Assembly: GCA_024114885.1 (NCBI GenBank)
Contig: CP099428.1
Coordinates: 1,921,459-1,985,458 of the forward strand
Source of the DNA: Septoria linicola
Taxonomy: Eukaryota; Ascomycota; Dothideomycetes; Mycosphaerellales; Mycosphaerellaceae
Direction of reading: 5' to 3'
DNA: 64,000 nucleotides
Part shown: positions 12,101 to 23,949 of the stretch, piece by piece
Layout: every line of letters starts with the position of its first letter
Numbering within the stretch: the first letter of the stretch is position 1
Notes under the pieces: generated by a model
What the model was told of the DNA's origin: nothing
Seen by the model: the letters and a program-made list of their open reading frames with translations, nothing else
Databases searched by the model: none
Translations under genes and position numbers: made by a program

Positions 12101-12280
12101 CCGATCAAGCTTCTCGACTTCTTTGCCAGCAAGTATGATACAGATGAGACACGGCCGGCGCTCCGTTACGTGACAGAGAAAGCTCGAGATCTCTCTCCGG
12201 CGTTGCGACTGGCGAAGATTCTAGACCAGGTGCTCGTTGACAGGATCGTGGCCTATCTGCGATCGGTGGGGAGTTTGTAG
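9152..12280 (+). CDS. NRPS-like adenylate-forming reductase (A-PCP-thioester reductase)
   Basis: Large cytosolic enzyme that activates a carboxylic acid with ATP, loads it on a phosphopantetheine arm and releases it reductively with NADPH as an aldehyde or alcohol. Adenylation domain: the P-loop-like core IIHSSGSTGLPKP (about residues 205-220), GHYGATEVG (about 345) and YYARLDDTIVLENGEK (about 430) are present. Carrier protein: LGTDSLQ, with the serine for phosphopantetheine, at about residue 592. Reductase domain: the Rossmann motif VTGATGSLGAHV at about 680 and YAQSKLVTE with the catalytic Tyr/Lys pair at about 850. No condensation domain is present, so this is not a peptide synthetase. ATG at 9152 is the first in frame and gives 1042 residues, usual for the family. 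An upstream ATG at 9063 spliced through a putative 9080-9150 intron is possible but weak. The frame is intact and free of RIP although a repeat compartment starts within 100-400 bases downstream. The substrate cannot be predicted. Confidence 0.93.
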   Translation: MAAQVEQTLPEHPHVFANAFTQNAELSSDDETADLEGVEPRTIDELIRLRAVQEGCDDDIISYPNEGTAYIDYTARDIDRLVEQAACIYAKQLPQRTRSSDPVQVVGLLGDSDLSYLISLLAVSRLGHAALLLSTRITEEAYGSLLSTTNATALLYQPSFTSAVSSVTSKLQTLRTAYIIDSKSLANKSARLQPASLDPQRETTNTSFIIHSSGSTGLPKPIFQTHSASLYTYSQHFGLVGHLTLPLYHNHGICCTFRAIHSRKKIYLYNARLPLISQHLVATLREHQDIKILYGVPYALKLLAETAEGCHLLSRLEIVMFGGSACPKPVGDSLVENGVNLVGHYGATEVGQLMTSFRDFSTDKLWDWLRVPERLLPHLSMELRGPNLYELCVKQGWASKVATNRDDGSYATKDLFEPHPGLPNTWRYYARLDDTIVLENGEKANPLLVEGVLRHNRNVAEAVVFGAGKPRLGAFIIPKADTSLSADEVVDSVATAIEAMNTTQPAYAQLSRDMIQVLSHDAEYRRTDKGTVIRAAFYRDFAAHIDSAYIDENGGSLCLDRDDLLAFLRKELSSKLNANITFTDDADVFSLGTDSLQAIQIRSTILKNIDTRSAELGRNFVFDFPTLHAIADELLRLRTGSPQAIQLTVEEKMAGLIQKHGTFAQHQPVPRVWDGDFPLVTGATGSLGAHVVARLVAMSSVRKVYCLVRATSSSSAAARVEASLRARRVYPELSLEALQKIICLPCDLGNGVLGLGWDQYHDIASNVTQVLHLAWSVNFNKGLESFEADCIAGTKNLINLCLKAKRLAPASFNFCSSVSATVRTLGGQVPEELPASLAYAQEMGYAQSKLVTENICDQAAKQTGIKARVLRVGQVIGDTQSGVWNATEAIPMILQTAKTVGALPKLNERPAWLPVDTVAQAFIDIGMSDAEAGFVNVVADKTFHWTDDLLPLLRAAGVEFEGVEQREWLQRLRSSNADAKQNPPIKLLDFFASKYDTDETRPALRYVTEKARDLSPALRLAKILDQVLVDRIVAYLRSVGSL

Positions 12281-12866
12281 CTAATATGGTCTCTCGGCGA
12301 AGAGTTGCGAGACATTCGATAACAGTGTCGAGAGTCTGCTACGCCAAACTTCGAGCCCCAGTCTGCCGAGATGTTTAATTGCCACGTTCATAACCGCTTA
12401 CGCGAATAGCTATTGTCGTTGGTCTTCGCCTATAAAGTTGGTCTCCTCCTACCAATTCACGCTATGAGCTGCTATTAGAGACTACGTGAGCTTGCCTCCT
12501 CTATTAGACACAGACTCTTGGAAGTCGCCGGATCTCGCTATCTTGTAGCTATATTATTGTCGCTTAGGAGTCGAGCTAGGCGCTATGTTTTGGCAGAACG
12601 ACTATATAGAGCACACATGTTCGGTACGATCTTTAGTAGATAATACGCTATTACGCTCTCGTTATAAACACTTATTATATCTACGTAGAATAGTACTATT
12701 ATAGAGCGGCAACGGCTACGACTCGAGTTTAAATAGTACTACGCTAGTTATTAATCTACTAAATACTTAGCGAACTTCTATTAGTAGGCTATACGAATAA
12801 TAGACGTTCTTACCTAGGCTATATACTAGAGTCGTTAATATAGATCGATATCCTTCGCTTATTATT
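12281..12866. other. Border between genic DNA and the RIP compartment
   Basis: Composition changes in steps. Up to about 12,360 TG and CA are frequent. From 12,360 to about 12,640 they become sparse. After about 12,660 they are practically absent and TA-rich words with retained CG dominate. The last 200 bases directly before the gypsy LTR are RIP-mutated but not recognisable, and probably belong to a repeat whose other copies are outside this window. No gene. Confidence 0.7.
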
Positions 12867-13037
12867 TATAAGAGCTAGGTAAGGTTAAAGGTTAGACTCG
12901 TCTTAGGCTCGTAGGCTTAGCGTATAGTATAACTATAGTACGCGTATATATCTAAAAGGAAGTAAGAATTAGTCTTATAATATTCTAATAGTCTTATTAG
13001 AAGAGCGCTCTATATATTACTATATATCTCTTTTATA
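12867..13037 (+). repeat. 5' LTR of gypsy copy A
   Basis: Matches, in the same element orientation, the reverse complements of 23,779-23,949, 46,284-46,455 and 59,038-59,209. Shared ends TATAAGAGCTAGG and CCTCTTTTATA (here CTCTTTTATA) delimit it. No target duplication can be checked, because the other end of A is missing. Confidence 0.85.
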
Positions 13038-14188
13038 ATTCTAATTCTTCTTCTTTCGAGAGTAGTAATCTATAGAGGCCTATAGCTCCTCGACGTAACG
13101 TAGATATAGCGCCGCTAGAGCTCGTAATAGGTAAAGTAGACGATTAAAGTAATTTTATAGAAACTAATAAGGTTTAGGAGTAGAAGTCTACTAGTATAAC
13201 TAAAGATAGTATATATATAGAGTATATATAGCTTAAAGCTAAGAACTAGGAACTACGTCGTCGCTTAGAGATACGCGCTCTACGACGAGAGAATAATTAG
13301 CTTCTTATAGAGTTAGAATCTCTATTCTTAGCTACCTCTAATACTCTTAATATTAGCGATCTTAAAAACGATACTAGCGCTAGTATTATAGATAGCGTAC
13401 TCTATAATAGCGCGTCGTATATATAATATAAAGATCCTAAAGTTAGAGAACCTTATATCTTCTAGAGCGAGATAGTCTAAGAGGTAAGAGAGTTTATTTA
13501 TAGCCTTAAAGTAATCTTTTTTAATAGTCTATAAGAGTTTATTATAGAGGATTCGAAGATCCTATATAGTATTATATAGCTTATAGGCGAGGTATAAGAG
13601 ATCTAGTATAACGAACACTCTAAGATAATATCTCTAGACTATACTTAGACTAAGTTTAAGCGCTTTATCTATAACATTATTAGAGATTAGGTAAATTATA
13701 CGATCCTCGTAATAGTCGAGTACGAGAAGGCCTAATAGAGTAAGAGCTAAGAGGTACGCTAGTTCGCTATAGAGCTAGGCTACTTAGAGTCTTAACTAGG
13801 CGACTATAGCGAAGCGTAGCTAGTACGCTAGCTTCTTATAAAGTTAAAGCTATCGCTTTAATAAGAGATTATTAAGAATTATACTATACCTAATAAGCGC
13901 GCTAATTTAGTTACGTTAGTAAGGCGTCTAGAGTAAGCTAATAGAGTAATTCCTATATAGTATAACTAGAGTAGAAGCTAGAGTAATAGAGACCGCGAGC
14001 GTAATATATACTCGAAGCGTAAGCGTATAGAGAGCGATACTTCTATATATAGGCGTAACGATAGTCTAGGAGAGAATAGTACGTATCGCTTTAGCGATAA
14101 AGGTTCTACTCGCTCTATTATAGGCTATAAGTATTTAGAATACTATAGCTATAAGTAGAAAGAGTATATTAGTACTAATTCTATCTAC

Positions 14189-14466
14189 TGTTAAGAATAT
14201 ATCCTAGATAGTCAGTCTAGATATAGACTTCTAAGTATAGTTCTAGATACCTGAGGCATCCACCTAAGGCTTAGCAAGAGGTATATCTTGCTTCTCTTTC
14301 TTCTCTTCTTAGATAACTAACAAAATCAACTTTGTATTTAGTTCCTAGCATATTACTACTACACTATATATATAAGTCAGTTTAAGATTGATCCCCTATT
14401 CTTCTTTACTACGCTATACCCTCCTTGATATTATATAGTATCTATAAACGCCCTCTACTTTTAATA
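14189..14466 (+). repeat. 5' LTR of copia copy 1
   Basis: Starts TGTTAAGAAT and ends ACTTTTAATA (CA changed to TA). It differs from the 3' LTR at 13 of 278 positions by my hand alignment, and all 13 are C/T or A/G transitions. Confidence 0.93.
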
Positions 14467-14481
14467 GGTTATAAGCCCGGG
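14467..14481 (+). promoter_or_regulatory. Primer binding site of copia copy 1 (initiator tRNA-Met anticodon-loop type)
   Basis: GGTTATAAGCCC follows the LTR immediately. Undoing one TG-to-TA change gives a perfect complement of the fungal initiator tRNA-Met anticodon stem-loop (GGGCTCATAACC). Drosophila copia uses exactly this internal 'half-tRNA' priming mode. Copy 2 has the same site at 54,709-54,720 (reverse strand). Confidence 0.8.
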
Positions 14482-17400
14482 TTTGTATACTAAATAGGAG
14501 CAACCTATATTAGTATAGGTTACTTGTATCCCTTACAGTTTATAGAAAACATTTAGGGCCTAGAAGTTTCCCTAACTATATTACTAACGAAGCTAGTTTG
14601 CACCTAGTAGTATATAAGTCAGTAAAGATCTCTATAAGACAGTAGTGTGTTTCTACTTTGTTAATACCTACCTAGTTCTCTACTATTGCACCTAGCATTA
14701 CTAGAGTCAGAAGAGGCTACTTAGCCTTCCTACTACCTAGTAATAGAAACTCTACTAAGAGAGAAAGATCTAAGTCTTAGTAATTTCCTAAATACGAGGA
14801 ATCCCTATCCCTTAGAGCTAGTCTCCCTACTACAAGAAATTACCCTTCTCTAGAATCCTTAGCTAGTCTAAAGCATTCTACTAATTATTTATTCTATTTA
14901 CCTATTTCTATAATAGACTAAGAGGACAAGAAGAGCTAAAGGATTCTAATCCTAGACAGAACTAACTAGAAGAGATAGTTCAAGCTACAGATAGATAAGC
15001 TAGAAGGAAAGGACTAGTTCTAGGCAATCAACTAACTAATTATTAGAAGGAACCTATATATAGTTTAGTAGGACACTAGTCTTTAGATATATGTTACTTA
15101 GAATTAATACTTCTTAAAAGACAATACAGTATATAGGTTCAGTATTAGATACAGTATTAGTAAAGATAATAAGATAGAGCTAGAGACACAGTGTGTCACT
15201 ATACTAGTAGCTGAGATATAGGTGATTCTCTAGAACAAGTATAATAGAGTCCTAAAGTCCTATACTATAGGTCTAATTAAGTAGTTTGTTATATTTAGGA
15301 TATCACCTAATAAAACAATCAGGGAAGTATAGAGACACCTTAGAGGCCTAGGCAAGAGGATTACTAAGATTAATCCTTAGGAAGCCTACTACTAGAGCTA
15401 AGAGAAAAGGCTGAAACATCTCCTATAGTCCCTACCTATATTATACTAAGTAGCTAAGGATACTATTATGATCTAACTATCCTTAGATATAGACACTATT
15501 CTCCTTCTACTTAAGTCCTAAGAGGTAAGAGACAATCTAGACAAGATAGACATAGGTCTAGCTATATTCTATTCTAGACAGCCCTACTAAGAAAAGTCCC
15601 TACTAATGTACTAGCTCTATAAGAAAGAGAAGTACTAGTTGAAGGATTGTCCTGACCTCCCTACTACTAAGAAACTGTCCTAGTAGAGAAACAGTACTAA
15701 GAACTAGAAGGACTCTTAGGGATTATTCCTTAGAGAGAGAGTTAGAAGATCCCCTTTACTAAGGAATGCTAGATATATCAAGAAAGCTATCTATAAGTCA
15801 TTATTATATAATAAGCTAAAGAAGGTTATCTAGAAAATAGGCAAGTAGCTTTAAAGGATAGAAAAGTCTAGAAAGCTTCTAAAGAAAGGATTTTCAGCCT
15901 AGGAGTCTAGTTCTAGTTCTGATTCTAGAACTCACTCTAGTTCTAGAAGCAATAATAATTCCCTATTAGAAGATAATAACTAAGATAAGTTGGCCTATTC
16001 TATAATTAAGGCTAAAGGCAAGTTATTACTCTAAGAATAGCTCTTAGATTCCTATACCTTATCCTATATAACTAACTAACTATCCTTCTTTAGATTAGTA
16101 AAGCTACTAAGGAAGAAAGTGTAGATTAAGGTAGGAGGAGGATACCTCTATATAACCTACTCTAGACTAGTATAGATAAAGGGAATCTTAGGAGGAGAAG
16201 TTCTACTTAATAGGGTACTATTTGTTCCTAATCTTAGAGTAAATCTTATATTATAGGATTAGTTTAGTAAGCAATTTGGAGTCTAGAAGCCTAATTTCAC
16301 TCTTACCTCCCTAGATAGCCAAACAGTTATAAAGACTAAGCTAGTTAGAGGTGTTCCATTTGTTAGTAAGATATTACCTCTCCTATAGGAAAAGTTATAT
16401 TACTTACTATATAATCCTATAGAGGTTAACAATGCCTATACTACCCTATTAGAGAAGGATCTAAAATAGTAGGAGCTATAGTATAGAAGATTTACATACT
16501 TTAGAAGAGGGTTACTCTTAAACCTTTATAAAGTTACTAACCTAAAGGAAAGAATTCTAATTCCTAACTAGGAAGAGTATAAGTATAGGATCTATATAAT
16601 AGGTAAGATAAAGAAACACCTAGGCAAGTCTATTAAGAGAAGACTTGAAAGATTAGCCCTTATATTAGTAGATATCTATGGACTATTACTATTATTAGTA
16701 AAAGGTTTTATATAGTAGCTTAAGATTATTAATAACTTCTTAAGAAAGAAATAGGCATTTCTACTCAAGGCTAGATCAGATACACTAACTACTCTTTAGA
16801 ACTAGAGGATCAAGGTAGAAAGGTAGTCAGTAGCACTCCTCAAGTCTATAAGGGCTAACAATGCTAGAGAGATTACTACTTTGATCAAATAGTAGGAGAA
16901 GGACTTTAGAATCACCCTTAAGCTAACTAAGGCCTATAATTCACTCTAGAATAGAGTAGTTAAGAGGTCTATCTAAACATTAGAGGCCTCTATTAGAGCA
17001 ATACTTAAAGAAAGCAAGATACCTATTAAGTTTTAGCTAGAAGCCCTTGAAGTATAGGTATATATAAGGAACAAGCTTCTAAATAGACCTAATATTAAGG
17101 GATTCAAGCTCTCACCTAATAAAGCTTTTAATAAGATCAAACTAACAGTCTCCTACCTTAAGGTATAGGGATATAGAGCTGTAGTGTATATAGATATAAG
17201 AGTATAGCCTTAGTAGGTAAGGAGTAACAAACTAATAAATAGAGGAAAGGATACTATGTTTGTTAGATACTATAATAATATAGTAAAGGTATAGAAGTTC
17301 TAGGAGCTAGACATGAAGGCTATCAAGTAGTATACTAATATAATCTTCTTTAAAGATAAGCTAGGTAGAGAATTGGACTTAAATATCAAGATTAAGAATC

Positions 17401-20209
17401 TCTCTAGTTCAGCTCTAGAAAGAAGACCTGTTAGAAGGCTAAGAACTATTAGCTAGCCTACTCTATAAGCTAGTAGGAGTACTCTAGGTGCTCCTAGTCT
17501 AGGCTAGTAGAAGCCTCCTCCCTCTTAGCTATTAGTACAGGTTTAGGAAGGAAAGAAACTCTTTATATAACTTCTACCTCTACTAGAAGATGTAGGAGAG
17601 TATAGAAAATTCCTAGACTAAGAGAAAGTTAAGAAAGAATCTAAGAATTCTACTTAAGAAACTATAGAGGTGGATTAGGAGTAGACAGCTCTAAGGTAAA
17701 CCCTTAGAAAGAGGAAAGTATCCTAAGAACTTAATAGATTTAACTAGAAGCTGAAGCTAATTAGGCTTGAGCTAGATCAGAATAGTTAGCTAGACAAGGA
17801 AATGCTCCTAGAGTATTAGGCTTTCTTCTTAGCTATAAGCTCTATTGACCTAGGTATCCTATAGGACCTAGAATTCTTAGAGGAAGTTAAAGAGATTGCA
17901 TTCTTAGCTACTAAAGAAGTAGGAATGTACAAATAGGAGGTTCTAATCCTAAGGAACTATAAGGAAGTAGTAAGTGATCCTAAGTAGGGTTATCTCTAGT
18001 AAGAAGCTATTTAGAAGGAGCTAGATATACTTGTAAGTAATAACACCTAGACTATAGTGGTCCTACTAAAAGGGGCTAACCTAGTCACCTTAAGATAGGT
18101 CTTTAATATTAAGAGAAAGCTTAGTAAAGCTATTAAAAAGTTCAAGGCAAGACTAGTTATAAGAAGGTTCTCCTAAAAGTATAGAGTAGACTATATAGAG
18201 ACTTTTGCCCTTATAGTCAGGTAGGATACTCTAAGAGGATTCATAGCTGTAGTCTATAAGAAGGACCTAGTTCTATACTAAGTGGATATGAACAATGTAT
18301 TTATAGAGAGTACCCTATATAAGGACATCTATATAATCCTACTACTAGGTGTTGACCTACTAACTAGTATAGTCTTATAAGTTCTAAGGAGTCTCTATAG
18401 GCTAAAGTAAGCTACAAGAGACTAGAATCAGCTATATGTGTCAAAGCTAAAAGGAATAGGATTCAGACAATTAGAAGTGGACCTATATCTTCTAATCTAT
18501 AAGAAAAGGAAAGACCTAATGATCCTGATCTATATTAATAACATACCTATTACTATAGAGAGACTAGAAGATGTCCTCTAGTTTAAAGACTAACTTAGTA
18601 AGGTCTTTAAGATCAAAGATCTTAGAGAACTAGACAAGATTCTTAGAATGAGACTAACAAGAAATAGATAGTAAGGCTAGCTGAAACTTGACTAGAAGCA
18701 CTATATCTAAGAGAACCTAGCTAAGATAGGAATAGGTTAAGAGACTATATTACTAACTCTTTTACTAATAGACAGCTATAAAAGTCTGAAGCCTACTAGA
18801 CCAAATAATAAAAGGTATAACAAATAGGAGTACTAATCCATTATTAGAACATAGATATAGCTTGTAACTGTTATAAGACCAGACATTTCATTTGCCCTTA
18901 GAAGATTGAGCTCCTATATTAGTAATCTAATAGTAGGACATATAAAGGCTCTAAAGAAGCTAACTAGATACCTGAGATCAAACCTAGACCTTAGTCTAAG
19001 ATACTCAAGGAATGGTTAAGGCTTTCTTACTAGATATATAGACTCTAACTATATAATGGACAAGACTAACAGAGTCTCAATCCTTGGATATGTCTTCTTC
19101 CTTTATAGTGCACTAATCTCCTAGATAAGTAAGAAGTAGAAATCTGTAGCTATATCTATAATAGAAGCTGAATATATAGCTATAGGTGTATATACAAAAC
19201 AGTTATAGTTCCTTAGTACTCTTTTAAGAGAGCTTAGATACCTAGAGTTAGTAAGAGAATGTTCTTACTAACTAAGGATCCTTAGTAACTAGGAAACTGT
19301 TACTAGAATCAGGCTAATTTAGCTAAAAGGTAATAACTAAGCTACCCTTACTCTAGTTAAGGACTCACATGTTCATAACAAGTCTAAACACATTAATATC
19401 TTATACAATACTATAAGAAAGCTCTAGTAGAACAGACTTATCTCTATAGAATATGTGAATATAAAAGAGATAGTAGTAGATAGTCTCACTAAGCTAAAGA
19501 ATAGACTATAGTTTCAGGAGTTTGTAAGGCAGCTCTACCTTGTATAAGAGATGTGTAAAAGATAACTCTAAGCCTTAGAGTTGAACTAAGAGGAGTCTAA
19601 AAGAAAGATTTTAGTTACTTGACTCCTCCTTAGTTAGACTTTATAAAGTCCTAAATGCTCTTACTAATATCAGACCTGTCACTAACTACAATATCACTAT
19701 ATAGCACCTAGCTAAACTAGACACCCCCTAAGGCCAAGTACTAGTTAATGTTAAAGACCTCCTCTATAGTAGCTATTATCTCCTCTACTAGTATATAGTT
19801 ACTCTACTCCCTAGCTTAATATAAGATCCCTATAGCCAAGAATAGTGTACCCTAAAGACTATTAGGGAACTAAGAAGCTATGTAGAATATAACTAAGTAG
19901 GGGACTAGGCTATAAGGAATCTAGAAAGCTATTAGAATTAGCTATAAGAAAGGATAGGGGCAACTTACTAGATAGTCTATGTCCTAAACAATCTACTCCT
20001 GTATAAGAGAAAAGGAAGATCTTATAGAAGGCATTTCTTTTACCTTTTTATAAGAGATAGTAGTATAGAAAGTTTGTTAGATTAACAGTTAGTACTATCT
20101 AGTTGTTAGTCTGAAAAGCAAGTACTTAATAACTAATCAAGATTAGGACTAGTATTTAAGTACTATAGATAATCTGTTAAAAGATCTAACTATATAGTAT
20201 AAGTAGGAG

Positions 20210-20487
20210 TGTTAAGAATGTATCCTAGATAGTCAGTCTAGATATAGACTTCTAAGCATAGTTCTAGATGCCTGAGGCATCTACCTAAGGCTTAGCAAGA
20301 GGTATATCTTACTTCTCTTTCTTCTCTTCTTAGATAACTAACAAAATCAACTTTGTATTTAGTTCCTAGCATATTACTACTACACTATATATATAAGTCA
20401 GTTTAAGATTAATCCCCTATTCTTCTTTACTACGCTATACCCTCCTTAATATTGTGTAGTATCTACAAACGCTCTCCACTTTTAACA
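20210..20487 (+). repeat. 3' LTR of copia copy 1
   Basis: Starts TGTTAAGAATG after a short purine tract (AAGTAGGAG, 20,201-20,209), the likely polypurine tract. It ends TTTTAACA before the TCTAC duplication. Confidence 0.93.
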
Positions 20488-23400
20488 TCTACTCTAACTA
20501 AAGCGCTCGAGACGATAGTAAGAAGCTATTAGTATATAAGGTTACTATAGAGACGCTAAAAAAAGAGAAGGTATTAGAGAAGGACTACGACCTCTAGATA
20601 CTAAACTTAGTAGCGATATATACCTCTCTATATAAGTCGTAAATACGACTTACCTAGAGAGCGTAGTCGAGGCGTAAAATAGGCGTAAGCTAGCCTAATT
20701 CCTCCTTAATAATACTACTAATATTAACGTAGTATTAAGATCCTTTATCTTATAATATAGTATTATAGTTCGAACTAATACTACCTTACTCCTAGCTATC
20801 TTATTTACTAGAGAATTAGAGTATTATTATAGTATATACTATATACGCGTACGCCTTATAGACTCTATAGGAGTAGAGCGTATAGTAGGCGTAATCTTTT
20901 ATACCTATAATATACTAACTCCTAATATAATCTTAGGTCGACTATAGAGGCGTACTTATCGTATACGAGTCGATAGTAGCTTAGATAAGTAGACCTATAG
21001 CGATGTTTTTAAAAACGTTAAGGTTAGAGAAGCCTATAAGTTTCTTAAGGACTTAAAGTATATACTAACTATATATATAGTAGTAATAAGTAAGATAGGC
21101 GAAGAGGTTAACTTTCTTCTCTCTAAGTTCTAATAGTTCTCTAATATTCTAAACCTAATAGAAGAGATAAAAAGTAAGCTAGTAGATAGTATAGAGTATA
21201 CGATTAAGCTACGTCTAGGTACTATTCTACTCTTTAGGCTACTATATTACTAGTTAGGTAAGGAGCTAGAGGAAGTAAAGAAATACCTTACTATAGGCCT
21301 TAAGTACGATTAGATCGAGTATAGCGTTAGCGAGGCGAGTACGCCTATCCTATTTATACTAAAGAAAGATAGTAAGCTAAGGCTATATATCGACTATCGA
21401 GGGTTAAACGAAATTACTATTAAGAATAGATATCTACTCTTACTAATTAGCGAAATACTAGATAGGCTTATAGGAGCTATATAGTTTACGACTCTAGATC
21501 TTATAGATATATACTATCGGATTCGTATTAAGCCTAGCGACTACTAGAAGACTATGTTCCGTACGCGCTATAGCTACTTTTAGTATAAAGTAATACTATT
21601 TAGCCTAACTAACGCTCTAGCTACGTTCTAGGCGTATATTAACTATACTCTAGTAGGTTTAGTCGATACGTACTACGTAGTATATCTAGATAATATTCTT
21701 ATCTATAGTAAGAGCTATATAGACTACGTACGTAACGTATACGACGTACTTATACGTCTCTAGAAGTTTAGACTCTATACTTAAAGAGTAAAGTATAAAT
21801 TCTAGTAGAAGGAAGTCGATTTCCTAGGCTTTATAGTAACTACTAGAGAGGTCGCGATAGACCTATATAGAATAGACGTAATCGTAGCGTAGCTAACGCC
21901 TATAACGCTCGTAGAGGTTTAATTCTTTCTTAAGTTTACTAACTTCTACTAGTATTTTATTTTTAAATACTCTAGAGTAGTATCTCTACTTATAGCGTTA
22001 TCTAAGAGCGCTATAGTAGATAAGAAGCTAGGCCTACTTAAGTAGACTATACGAGAGAAGTAGGTGTTTACTAAGTTAAAAAGGCGTTTTTCTATAGTAC
22101 TACTACTAAGGTACTTTAACTCTACGCTTAGGTTATAGGTCGAAAGCGACGCTTCTAATTTCGTAATTACTATAATCCTTAGCTAACTCTTTAAGTCTAA
22201 ATAGTACTCTATTATATTTATATCTAGGAAGATAATTACTATAGAGTATAATTATAAGATATATAATAAGGAGCTCCTTATAGTAGTTAAGGCTTTTAAA
22301 GCGTAGAGGCTATACCTCGAAGGCGCTCTATATACGATCGACGTACTAGTCGACTATACTAACCTTTATAGGTTTATAGATATAAAGAAGTTAACTAGTA
22401 GGTAGGCCTATTAGGCTATATTCCTAGCTCTATTCGACTTCGTTATAATATACTAGGTAGGTAAGCGAAACCTAGCTAATATACTATTAAGGCGTAGCGA
22501 TTATACTAAGAAGGTAGTAGAGGTAACTAACCTTCTATCTACCTTATAGACTAAGTTATAGCTATAGGATAATTAGAGTACGAGAGACGTAGATAGACTA
22601 CTCGTAGCTTATATCTATATAACTTATAAGGAATAGTATTCTTTAATAGAGAAAAGTACTAACTCTAACCTATAGTAGTAGTTTTTAACGCCTATACGAA
22701 TAATAGGTATAATTACTAAGAGCGAAGAGCTATATATAAATATCTTAGACTTAATCCTTAGATATACTTACGCGCTAGTATAAGCTAAGCTAAGTATAAG
22801 CGTAGTATACTCGTAAGCGATAAGTAATAGTAGCTAATTCGAGTAATATACTATAAGAGAGAGAAACCTCTAGATAGACGATTCGCTATACGTACCTAAG
22901 AACTACGCCTTATAGATATAAATAATTTATATATATTACGATAATACTCTTATAGGCTATTTTAGTAAGGATAAGACTATCTCGCTAGTACTAAGGAAGT
23001 ACTAGTAGCTAGAGATAACTAAGGATATTATATAATACGTAGAGTCCTATAAGAGTTACTAGAAGATAAAAGCGCGTCGCTATCGACTATATAGTAAGCT
23101 AACTACGCTACTTATACTAGATTATCTATTCTAAGAATTAACTTAGGATTTTATTATAGATCTTCTACTAAGTAAGTAAGAAGTATATATATATAATACG
23201 ATTCTAGTTATTATCGACTAATATATAAAGATAGTTATCTTTGTCCTAACTATAAAGAGGTATACTAGTAGTAACCTTATAAGCGTCTTAATATTAGAAG
23301 TAATTAGGTACTATAGTATACCTATAGGTATTATTAGTAATAGAGGGTCTATATTTACGAGTTAGTTTTAGTCTAACTTCTACTACGAGGCTTATATAAA

Positions 23401-23778
23401 ACGTAAGCTAAGTATAGCGTTCTATCTATAAACGAATAAGTAAACTAAAAGAACGAATTAGACGCTTAAGACTTAACTACGTATCTACTATATAAAGTAA
23501 TAAGATAACTAGGTAGGCCTATTAGTATAAGCCGAGTTCGTATATAATAATAGTATATATACGATACTAAAGGTATTACTATTTATAGCGCTATATAGTT
23601 TTAATCTAGAGCTAGTAATAAGTAGGTAAGAAGCTTAAGGTACGCTTTCTAAAAAAGAGATACTAGCTACTAAGAAAGCTATAGAGAGATTAAAGAAGAA
23701 CTATAAGACGCTAAGTAAACGCTAGCGAGAAGTAAGTAAGGCGTAGGCTAGGTACTTTAATAATAGGTATTAGGCTAA

Positions 23779-23949
23779 TATAAAAGAGGTATATAGTAAT
23801 ATATAGAGCGCCCTCCTAATAAGACTATTAGGATATTATAAGACTAATTCTTGCCTCCTTTTAGATATATACGTATACTATAATTATACTATACGCTAAG
23901 CCTATAAGCTTAAGGTGGGTCTAACCTTTAACCTTACCTAGCTCTTATA
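23779..23949 (-). repeat. 3' LTR of gypsy copy C
   Basis: Starts TATAAAAGAGG and ends GCTCTTATA on the plus strand. It is the same as the two LTRs of copy B. On its inner side lies the purine-rich tract of the minus strand (GGAGATAG next to the LTR), expected for a polypurine tract. Confidence 0.85.

Larger units (their letters stand above)
14189..20487 (+). mobile_element. Ty1/copia retrotransposon copy 1, nested in gypsy A
   Basis: Complete structure of 6299 bases with 278-base LTRs and a 5-base duplication TCTAC on both sides (14,184-14,188 and 20,488-20,492). The gypsy B copy has the uninterrupted site with a single TCTAC. Gene order on + is gag, integrase, RT, RNase H, as in copia. The integrase motif LVDIYG lies at about 16,664-16,681. 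The RT shows VDMNNVF (18,282-18,302) and YINN in place of YVDD (18,531-18,542). The RNase H motif IEAEY is at about 19,161-19,175. Many TAG/TAA codons make it inactive. Compared with the host element it keeps more CA/TG and has very little CpG. Confidence 0.93.
12867..23778 (+). mobile_element. Ty3/gypsy chromovirus copy A, RIP-degraded, 3' truncated, with nested copia
   Basis: Starts with a 171-base LTR (12,867-13,037; termini TATAAGAG and CTCTTTTATA, which were TG...CA before RIP). Gag runs to about 14,180 and contains a zinc-knuckle-like stretch just before a copia insertion at 14,189. Pol resumes at 20,493. The RT palm motif reads YLDNILIYSKS at 21,681-21,713 (the second D of the usual YLDD changed to N by a G-to-A transition). 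RNase H follows (about 22,130-22,500), then a DDE-type integrase core (about 23,200-23,620). The element stops at 23,778 inside the region after integrase, compared with copy B. Copy C abuts there in the opposite orientation. Without copia it is about 4.6 kb. All frames are closed by TAG/TAA. Confidence 0.88.

Noticed and set aside
12867..23949. Terminal inverted repeats of a DNA transposon
   Set aside because: The inverted arms at 12,867 and 23,779 are LTRs of two gypsy copies in opposite orientation. Copy B shows the same sequences as direct LTRs with a 5-base duplication.
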